Part shown: positions 55,978 through 64,000 of the stretch, in pieces
How positions within the stretch are numbered: the stretch's first letter is position 1
Layout: each line of letters starts with the position of its first letter
Assembly (NCBI GenBank): GCA_002964805.2
Contig: PUDQ02000032.1
Span: 744,001-808,000 of the forward strand
Length of the DNA: 64,000 nt
Source of the DNA: Trametes villosa
Taxonomy: Eukaryota; Basidiomycota; Agaricomycetes; Polyporales; Polyporaceae
Reading direction: 5' to 3'
The notes under the pieces: generated by a model
The model's database searches: none
The model's input: the letters and a program-made list of their open reading frames with translations, nothing else
What the model was told of the DNA's origin: nothing
Program-made: the position numbers and the translations under genes

Positions 55978-55979
55978 TA

Positions 55980-56467
55980 GCACGACGCTCGCACTGTGCG
56001 ATTACTAGATCGCGAAAGTCACCCAGGTGTTCACTGCCCGGTTTCGGGTGACTTTGCGCCGGGAGTTGGGGGTTTGTTACCAAGATCGCAAAACAGGCGC
56101 CCGTGACCTTAGCCCACTCAGACGGTGTTCGAAGCGGTGGCAGTCACCATTATTTTACAGGACTTCACTAGGTAGTCCAAAATCGTATAGCAGTGACCAC
56201 CCGCTGTTTCCCCCGGAGTCGTCAACATGTAGTGAACTGCGAGAGATCATGATTTAACAGGGAGAGTTTCGAAACATCGTGAAACCCCCCATTTAGGGTG
56301 GTGTATCTCAGAAGCCAGGAGATTCACCACTTAGGCGGGGCTTTGTGCCATGGTTTGCGTAGGAGTGATGCACACACAATGTTTGTATGAAAGAACGACT
56401 GGATTAAACAGAGAGAGCGCTCGAAATACGTATCGGGAATGTCCGAACAGCCGTCGGCTCGGCAGAT
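55980..56467. other. Spacer right of the DNA transposon
   Basis: About 490 bp, no gene. It contains a perfect 10-bp inverted pair AAAGTCACCC / GGGTGACTTT (56015-56024 and 56046-56055) with a 21-nt loop, of unknown meaning. Confidence 0.45.
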
Positions 56468-57430
56468 CTACGCAGCGCCTACGCCGAGACCTTGACCTGA
56501 ACCTGCCCCACCCATAGCGTCGTCGTCGTCGCGTCGCCGCCCATTGTTCTGGTCAGCTGCATCGGGCTTCTTCTTGATATAGCCCTGCTTGTACGCGTGC
56601 TTGCGCTTGTTCTGCATGTACTGACGTGCGATGGCGGCGGTGGCCCAGTTGTTGATGTAGCGCCGAAGCACAGGATGCGCCTTGCGTGCCTGTAACATCG
56701 CGACGGCCCCAGGTGAGCACTCGTATGATGATATCGGACAGAACTTACTGCACGGAACATAGTCGCCATCTTCTCCGCATCTTGGCGACGGAAGTCGTCC
56801 GTCCAGTCGAGCTGAGAGCGGATAACCAAGCTTCGAACGGTGCGCTGGGATTCCAACCGGTCAGTCTATTTGCGCACGGGATAGCATCTTGCAGGGGCTT
56901 ACCTGGATCTCGGCATAGTCAGCACGGTCAAGTTCCATGGCCTCGCGGATTGACCAGCCATTCCCGGGAGGCCGGGAGATGTCAGGCAGGTTGGCAGTCG
57001 CATCCAGTGTGTCGACTGGCACCGCAGCAGCCTGAGCCGCGAGCGCCGTCAACGCCTGGTGGAGCTGGACTTGTACCTGGCCTGTGGTCCCCTCGGCGAT
57101 CCCTGCCCTACGCCTCTCGGTAGCGGCGGTCTCTTCAGCGGCAACCACCTCGGCACGTGCAGTAGCAAGCGCTTCGCGCTGCTCCTCGATTGTCGTGCGG
57201 GCGGTTTGAAGATCTGCATCAACTTGCGTTCGGGCTGGATGATTTATAAGGTTAGTCGTTATATGAATAGCTGGGTCAACGTCATGCTTACCGATGGTGA
57301 GGGCCTCGATGTCCTTTCTCAGGTCTTCGACGAGAGCCTCGAGCTGCTTCTTCGTGAGGTTCTTCTGCTCACATCAGGCTAAATCAGCCCGACATCGCAG
57401 GTCATCAGACAGAGATGTACGTACACCCAT
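56468..57430 (-). CDS. Coiled-coil protein of an unknown agaricomycete family
   Basis: ATG at 57430 followed by a two-codon first exon (ATGGGT/GTACG). Later exons give NLTKKQLEALVEDLRKDIEA, QVDADLQTARTTIEEQREAL, an Ala/Glu/Arg-rich coiled coil, then NGWSIREAMELDRADYAEIQ, RTVRSLVIRSQLDWTDDFRR, and ARKAHPVLRRYINNWATAAI with a basic, Lys-rich end (RKHAYKQGYIKKKPDAADQN). I recall many basidiomycete paralogues of unknown function with this WATA-AI...QY-NKR pattern. It is divergent from the Tnp2 gene 350 bp away and may belong to that element, but no terminal repeats were found to prove it. Confidence 0.68.
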
Positions 57431-57780
57431 GATTAGTATCTGGAGATCTGGATCTAGAGAATGACGTCCACTGCTTGCAGGGAATTTGAAGGATGAAAGC
57501 AGAAATGTCGAGCGGATAAGGATGAAGGACGTCCGGCGTCGAGGGGGGGATAGAAGGGTTGGATGGGGCCCTTGGCGACGCCAGCGCACGCGATTATAGG
57601 GCATATTTCTGTTTGGGTTTGTTGAGGCCCTAATCTTCAGCCACCATCGGGCCCACCTGTGGCTCGGCCTGCATCCCCGACTGGTGCGTCAATATCTCTA
57701 CTAGACTCGCCTCTTGCTTGAGCTCTGTGTCTGCGTGTACATCTAAGTTTTCTGAATACACCCCATTCTCAATTCTCTGC

Positions 57781-60700
57781 ATGCCTCCCAAGAGAACAAA
57801 GCCCCAGGCCAAGCGACGATGCACCTGCGGCTGTGGCAAGAGCCTTCACCCCGATAGCTGCGCAAGACACGAGAGGGGAGAGGGTCCCGTTCTCTATCGA
57901 GCCTCAAGAGCGGCAAGCCGTAACACCCCTGAGCCATCCATACCAACGCCTGGCGCAGATGTCCGCCCTCCAAAGCGAGCCCGAAGGACAGCGGTGGCGT
58001 CAGTGCAGGATTCGCAGCATGCAGAAGTTTCCGGTTTGCGGGAATCAGACATATCTGGACCAGGTAAGTGATTCAGCACAGTCCGAGAACGGTCTAGTGT
58101 CATGCTGAGTGTTGTGGCATCCTAGAACCCGGCGACGTCGCGCAGGGCATGGCTTTGATGTTTGGCGAAGCACTGCGTGATAGCGAGTCCGATCCGCCAC
58201 CAGACGAGCGTTCACTCGGAGCCGTGCAGGAGCGCAGCACACCTGAGGCCTCTGTGGTGGAAGACGCACTCCAAGAAGGGTTGTGGCGAGGCCACAGATA
58301 CCGTTCACCAACGGTGGAAGACGACCTTAGCGGTGACGATGAAGATCGGCGACATGGGGATCACGGCCAGGCGCGGTCTGCCAGGAATGTGGGAGACGAA
58401 GAGAGCGAAGATGACTGGGCGGAGTCATCTGGAACCGACGATGAATATGAGGCTATCTCAGTCTGGGATCAGCTGGCGGAGTCGTTCATACGAGACGGAT
58501 TGGTGTCGTGTGAGTCGTTGCGCAGATACCTGTATATAATTTTCTTAAGCTATTTATCAATTAGCGGAGGACTTGACGGAGGAAGACCTGCAGTACTTGA
58601 GGCCGTTCGCATTGAAGGTCGACTCCCACATGCCTGGTGCAACCTTCGCGAAGCTACCTTTTGCCTTCCCGCACAGCAACATATCAAGTTGGACTCGGAT
58701 TCAGTCCCGCGCGGCCAAAATGTCTGGGTTTGAGCCTCAGGTGTACCATTGCTGTGTCGACTCCTGCTGTGCCTTCACCGGACCTTTCGCTGATAAGGAT
58801 TCCTGTCCATATTGCAACAAACCACGCTACGACGCCAAGAACCGCCCTCGGAAAACCTTCGTCTACATCCCTCTCATCCCCCGCCTGAAGGCGTACCTGG
58901 CGAACACACGCATGGCCCGGAAGATGCAATACCGAGCCGTAGAACACGTCCACACCCCCGGGACAATCAAGGACGTAATGGACGCAGCTAACTACCGCGC
59001 CCTTCTGACGAAATCCGTATCGGTCGATGGCAAGTCTCTCGGACACAAGTTCTTTGAAGACCATCGGGACATTGCTCTCGGCTTGTCCACTGACGGGTTT
59101 GCACCGTTCAAACGTCGCACGAACACCGCCTGGCCACTCATCGCCTTCAACTACAACCTCCCTCCCGAGATTCGGTTCCACCTCGATAATGTCCTCGGTC
59201 TGGGCATCATCCCTGGACCGAAGAAGCCTGCCGACTTTGACTCCTTCCTCTGGCCCTTCCTACAAGAGATGCTCCGTCTTGCGATTGGGGTTCACGCCTA
59301 TGATGCTCTCTCTGACGACTTCTTCGCTCTCCGGGCCTATCTCATCCTCGTTTTTGGCGATATCCCTGCCATCTCCATGGTCATGAGGATGAAGGGCCAC
59401 AACGGCTCGTCTCCCTGCCGCATGTGCGAGATACGCGCCATTCGGCCGCCCGATTCACGCGCCCCTGTCAGCTATGTCCCACTCGACCGTTCTTGCCACC
59501 CCGACGTTACGGACGACCCAGAAAACATTCACATCTACGACCCTGCTGACCTCCCGCTTCGCGAACACGCCACCTTCTTGGAGCAAGCACGCGCAGTTCA
59601 GTATGCACTGACCAAGACCGAGTCGGAGCGATTGGCTAAGCGGCACGGTATTAAAGGCATTTCCGCGCTGAGTGTCCTATCTTCATTATCATTCCCCGAC
59701 TCATTTCCCTACGACTTCATGCACCTTCTGTGGGAGAACGTCGTCAAGAATCTCATGGCCCTATGGTCCGGCACGTACAAGGACTTGGACCAGGGTATCG
59801 GCTCCTACCAGCTCTCCTCGGCGGTGTGGGATGAGATTGGTCGGGAAAGTGCTGCGTCTGGCGACTTCATACCTTACGTCTTTGGCCCCAGACCACCGAA
59901 CGTGGCGAGCGACAAGACCAAGTGGACCGCGGACACCCGCTCATTCTGGATCCTGTATGTCGCACCCGTTCTCCTCCGAGGACGCCTCCCCACCAAGTAC
60001 TACGACCACTTCATCGACCTCGTGAAGCTTCTGCACGCCTGCCTGCAGTTCGAAATCACTGAGACAGAAGTCAGGCACGTCAAGGATGGCTTCATACAAT
60101 GGGTGAAGAAGTACGAGGAGTACGTCCTCCTGGCTGTCCTTGAGACTATATACGAACGTGTGAATTGCTGACTCGCTTGCCTTTGCAGGTACTATTATCA
60201 GCACAACGTCAACCGCTTGTCTGCTGCGCCCCTCACCATCCATGCTCTCCTCCACATCGCCGACAGCATCCGCCTGGCAGGCCCCGTCTGGGCCTCATGG
60301 GCATTCCCTATGGAGCGATACTGTGGCCGCCTTCAGCCCAGCATTCGAAGCCGACGTCACCCATACACCTCCCTTAACCGCTATGTCCTGGATCCCGCCC
60401 GTCTCGATCACATCAAGCTGCTATACGATGCTTACGAACTTCTCCGTCTGACTGCAGAAACGTCGAGTCACCAAGGAGTATCTATACCTGGGTGTACGTC
60501 ACTCAGTTCACAGTCCAGCAATCCCTCGCCCCAGAACTGATTGTATGTCTCTTCAGACACGACTTCTGTGCTACTTCCGGCTAGCAAGGTCCTCGTACCC
60601 GACCGCGGACTACTCGACAAGCTCGTGTCAATGTTATGTACCCGATACAGCTCTACTCCTGCCGCCATCCGCGCCGCTCTTCCCGCTGAGGTGGAACAAT

Positions 60701-61010
60701 GGGGAAAGCTTCGTATTCTCAACGACGGGGACACGATCCGGGCGGCAGAACTCGACGCAGAGGTAGATGACGGGCGAGATGCTAGTTTCGTTCGTGTAAG
60801 TGCTATAATTCGCATAATTCTCCTGTACTCGGTTCGTGGCAGCCTGGCGGTGAGTACTTGACAACATGTAGCAGTCGCTGATGTCCTATACACTACCTCT
60901 CAGTACGAGCTCCTTGTCGACAAGAATGCTCGCTATCGACAGCGTCCGGTCGTCCTAGAGCAGAAGACATTCTATGGGCAGTTGCGGCAAGCATCAGCAC
61001 TTTGTCATTT
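57781..61010 (+). pseudogene. Tnp2/Plavaka-like (CACTA-type) transposase, 3'-truncated
   Basis: ATG at 57781 (MPPKRTKPQAKRRCTCGCGK, a Cys-rich start). Introns follow 58063 and near 58510. The main exon carries the Tnp2 core: EDLQYLRPFALKVDSHMPGA, a zinc ribbon (CCVDSCCAF...SCPYCNKPRY), LGLSTDGFAPFKRRTNTAWP, FNYNLPPEIRFHLDN, GIIPGPKKPADFDSFLWPFL, and GHNGSSPCRMCEIRAI. Then come SFPYDFMHLLWENVVKNLMA and, after an intron at about 60123, YYYQHNVNRLSAAPLTIHAL and FPMERYCGRLQP. Later exons give VEQWGKLRILNDGDTIRAAE and NARYRQRPVVLEQKTFYGQL. The family C-terminus is missing: after about 61010 the sequence becomes AT-rich and unrelated. Most of the catalytic core is intact, but the gene lacks its end. 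Confidence 0.8.
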
Positions 61011-61254
61011 CCCTTACAGCCCTTATATGCCCTTGTTTCACCAAACAAGGGGTCTAATAATTGCTAATGGCAGCGACGCTAAGGGCAGATTTAATATATC
61101 TGGCGACCGGAAATATAATACCACTAAGGAACACAAGGGCGAGGAAGACGGCATGCTAATACTCAAGGACTAGTAAGGGCTCAGGTAGCACACAGGAGGG
61201 ATAGGCTCACAAAGCAGCATATCATGTAACATTGGCTACACAAGGGTATACATG
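61011..61254. other. AT-rich segment after the truncated transposase
   Basis: Composition drops to markedly AT-rich relative to the neighbours. It contains a perfect hairpin CCCTTGTTT-CACC-AAACAAGGG (61030-61051). No gene was recognised. It replaces the expected transposase C-terminus. Confidence 0.5.
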
Positions 61255-61620
61255 CTACTCGGAGCGGACCTGGGACAAAGAGGTATCTATGATCCTACGC
61301 TGACGCTTCACACCTGACCGCCGCGCGCCACGACCCGTGCTCTTCGCGGTGAGCAGCGCTCGAGCCTTGTGCATAATCTCGTCAAACGTCTGCGGCTGGT
61401 CCTCGAGGATCTCCTTGACAGCCTGGTCGAAGAAAGAGTCAGTGCGCTCACCGCCGTTCTTTTCATTGAACGGCTCGTCGGGGGCCTCGAATGTACCCGA
61501 CAGGTACGACTCGAACGCAATCTCGACCTGCAACGGTATAAGCACTCAGAATACCAGACGAGCGGGGCGACGTACTGCAGCACAGGCCAAACATAGGGCC
61601 CCGACGGGGAGGGGCTGCTC
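61255..61620 (-). CDS. Small partial gene of unknown function
   Basis: One exon gives VEIAFESYLSGTFEAPDEPF, RTDSFFDQAVKEILEDQPQT, FDEIMHKARALLTAKSTG and a basic end, stopping at 61255. A plausible upstream exon ends SGPYVWPVLQ before GTACG, joined by an acceptor TGCAG at about 61531. No ATG could be placed with confidence. I do not recognise the family. It may be the remains of an element-encoded protein, lying between the truncated Tnp2 gene and the hAT gene. Confidence 0.45.
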
Positions 61621-61894
61621 CGCAAGCGTTGACTACCCGCCACCCGTGGGGTACGGGTACAGCCACCCGCGCTGGCGAAACTTCCTAATCGGGCCGGTGT
61701 ATCTCATCCACGGCGCACGTTGACGCCCGCCGAGAGGGAAGGACCGTATTTCCATTTCCGACGTCGGGACTGCAATATATACGCCCGATTAGGGCACAAC
61801 CTGCACAGTTATTGATTGTGGCACACCGCGCGCCGAGATACACTACGGGCATACATCGAAGTCAGAGTGTCGTAAGAAGCGCGCGCCCATCACC
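61621..61894. other. Leader of the hAT transposase gene
   Basis: Less than 300 bp upstream of the hAT start, partly AT-rich near 61770. Clear hAT terminal repeats or an 8-bp duplication were not found. Confidence 0.35.
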
Positions 61895-64000
61895 ATGGCC
61901 AAAGGAAGCTCCGCAGCGCGAAAGAACCGACCGCGCCCGTCCCCTCCTCCTTCCCCGCCTGCCAAGAAAAAGAAGACGGCAGTAAGTAAGCAGGGCAGCT
62001 CTCAATCGGTGGCATCACATACCTCGAAAGCGAGCTCGCGCGCGCCGGCGCGCCAACGAGTAGGACGCCAGGGTGTGACCTCGCGCACGGAGGTCGAAGC
62101 CGACCTGGAGCAGGATGGCTTCGAGTTCGTTCCCCGAGATGACGAGGAAGCGGAGGAAGAGGCTAGCGCTGGCGAGGGGACGGACGTCGACAGCGACCCA
62201 GAGGAGGATGATGAAGCGCTCCTAGGTACGTACCTATGGTCACGAAGCTCGCGCGCGCGACATTTTGACGGATGTGCCTTGTAGCGCGCTTGAGCAAGGG
62301 CTGGAACTCCCATGTGTACGCCTTCTTCCGGACTCCGACCGTCGAGTACCGCGGCGCGAACGGCAATCGCCGCTGCCTGGCGTTCGCGTGCAACGGGCGA
62401 AGCTGCAAGGTCAGCATCTACCGGTTCCTTGACGGCAAGGACAAGTCGTCGACGAGCAACATGCTCAGACACGCCGAGTCCTGCTGGGGAGAAGACGCGG
62501 TGCGCGCGGTGCGCTCGGCCAAGAACCTGGAAGAGGCGCGTCAGAACGTCGTCGAGCCGCTGCGCGTCAACGGCACGATCACACAGGCGTTCGAGCGGAA
62601 GGCAGGGGAGATTACTTACAGCCATCGCCCGCATACCAAGACCGAATCGCGCACGGAGATCGTCCGCTGGATCGCGGAGAGTATGCGTCCCTTCAAGATC
62701 GTGAAGGATCGGGGCTTCGTGTCGCTGATGAAGACAGGCCGCCCCGACTACTTCATACCGTCGCCCTCCACCGTATCGCGCGACATGAAGGCGGTGTTCG
62801 TGCGCGCGCGCAACCGCATCGCGAAGCTTCTGCAGGTATGTGGTCAGCAACGCTCGCGCGCGCATGTTGTACTCACACGTACCCCAAGGAACATGACGGC
62901 GATCTCCACTTCGCGTCCGACGAGTGGACCTCTCCGAATCATCGGGCCTTCATGGCCATCACGGTCCACTTCGAGCAGCAGGGCAAGGCGAAGTGGCTGC
63001 TGCTCGACATCGTGGATGTGCCGTGGTCGCATACTGGAGCGAACCTGGCGTCTGCGTTTGTCGATGTCCTGAAGGAGTTTGGTATTGAGAAGAAGGTCAG
63101 TCCCTCGCGCGCGGAGAGGATACAGTACTCACGCGGCCTTGTAGATGCTGGGGATCACCGCCGACAACGCGACGAACAATGATACCATGACGGAGGCGTT
63201 TACTGACCTGATTCCCGACTATCCCGGCGACGCGAACCGTGTTCGCTGCTTTGCGCATGTCTTGAACCTTGTTGCGAAGTCGATTATCCGACAGTTCGAC
63301 GTGCGCGAGGCGGTTGACGAGATTGAGCAGGGCGGCGACGTGAGCGACTTGCTCGAGCTCGCGCGCGAGATGCAGAGCGAGGAAGTGACCACCCGCGCGG
63401 AGATGGCTGCCGCAGAGGATGAGGAGGAGACCCAGGGCGACGATTCCGATGACGAGGTCGACGTGATGGAGGAGTTGAGCGAGGAGGAGCGGGCCCAGTT
63501 TGCAAAGGACGTCTTGCCTGTGAAGATGGTGCTCGCGAAGGTATGCCGGTTTGCCTGTCATGACTCACGCGCGCAGCCTTCTCACGACCGCGACTAGCTG
63601 CGAAAACTCGCCTTCAAGATTATACACTCCACGACCAAGCTCCTGCCTGCTTGGAAGGCCGTTCTCCGAGCGTTGAAGCGTCCGGAGGTCTTGATCCCTC
63701 GTGATGTACAGACACGATGGAACTCGACGCTCACGATGATCGAGGCGTGTCTGAAGAACCGCCGGGCGTTGGACGCGTTGACGAGTGATAAGAAGAACGG
63801 CCTGAGAAGCTTTGAGATCTCCCCGCAGGAGTGGGAGATCGTCAAGCAGCTGCGCAACGTCCTTAAGGTTCGCCCTCCGCGCTTTGTGGGCTAGCGCCCG
63901 TTCGCGGCACCACTGACGCCCACAACATTCGGCTAACTGCTCCATTGATGCAGGTCTTCAAGGACGCCACTGAGATGTTCTCGTGCAGCGCACCCAATCT
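61895..64000 (+). CDS. hAT-family transposase, partial at window end
   Basis: ATG at 61895. Exons 61895-62225, 62284-62835, 62889-63095, 63145-63540, 63598-63867 and 63954 onward. The Lys/Pro-rich start and acidic stretch are followed by a BED-type zinc finger (RRCLAFACNGRSCKVSIYRF ... TSNMLRHAESCW). Then come FKIVKDRGFVSLMKTGRPDY, and RNase-H-fold parts with Asp in LHFASDEWTSPNHRAFMAIT and Asp in LGITADNATNNDTMTEAF, followed by RVRCFAHVLNLVAKSII. A Glu/Asp-rich insertion precedes RDVQTRWNSTLTMIEACLKN. The catalytic Glu and C-terminal dimerisation region lie beyond the window. No internal stop was seen. hAT enzymes excise and insert elements with 8-bp duplications. Confidence 0.9.

Noticed and set aside
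56015..56055. 10-bp inverted pair AAAGTCACCC / GGGTGACTTT as an element end or terminator
   Set aside because: No duplicated target, no second copy in the window, and no gene directly attached. Recorded only as a structure.
61030..61060. Hairpin followed by CTAAT as a Helitron 3' end
   Set aside because: Only two bases separate the hairpin from CTAA, no Helitron protein or 5' TC end is seen nearby, and AT-rich sequence makes such motifs likely by chance.
1..64000. tRNA, rRNA or CRISPR loci
   Set aside because: No cloverleaf with matching A and B boxes, no rRNA stretches and no regularly spaced repeats were recognised by eye. Tandem motifs in the LTRs are too few and are explained by the elements.

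Overview
The window reads as nuclear DNA of a filamentous basidiomycete, most likely an agaricomycete (possibly Polyporales). The evidence is: genes split by many 50-75 nt GT-AG introns, G+C-rich coding sequence, a copper-fist factor, a GtaA-type glutaminase, relics of the fungal-type FunK1 kinase family, and mobile elements (Ty1/copia, Tnp2/Plavaka-like, hAT, Tc1/IS630-like) typical of these fungi. The species cannot be read from the sequence.

Left part (1-15 kb): three paralogous F-box-like genes sit in two inverted arms (about 1626-7195 and 11800-14866). The arms flank a conserved housekeeping block of ALG1 (dolichol-linked glycan mannosyltransferase), NFU1 (mitochondrial Fe-S scaffold) and HEM3 (porphobilinogen deaminase). 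ALG1 straddles the inner edge of the left arm. The right arm carries only a 3' fragment of ALG1 and an F-box copy broken by a one-base frameshift.

Middle part (15-38 kb): mostly single-copy cellular genes. They are a secreted glutaminase with a C-terminal membrane anchor, the splicing helicase PRP16, a copper-fist transcription factor, a UBE2W-type E2, an HNH-nuclease-domain protein, the ribosome-maturation factor SDO1 and the BAR-SH3 protein RVS167. A truncated FunK1 kinase relic lies among them and a second lies at 38.3-38.9 kb.

Right part (38-64 kb): a mobile-element cluster. It starts with a young, complete copia element (39230-45598; 575-bp LTRs, ACGGT target duplication). Next is a TA-flanked DNA transposon (46483-55977) with about 52-bp terminal inverted repeats. 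It holds two convergent genes, a DDE transposase and a seven-exon gene of unknown function. A second young copia element (47273-52759; 293-bp LTRs, CACCT duplication) is inserted in codon 7 of the unknown gene. Then come a small coiled-coil gene, a 3'-truncated Tnp2/Plavaka-like transposase, a small partial gene, and a hAT transposase that runs off the window.

The most interesting object is the two-gene TA-flanked transposon. The passenger gene has its own TATA box, and after subtracting the copia insertion its seven exons add up to an uninterrupted frame. Both copia elements carry the same primer-binding site, complementary to an internal (D-arm to anticodon-loop) part of a methionine tRNA, which implies half-tRNA priming.
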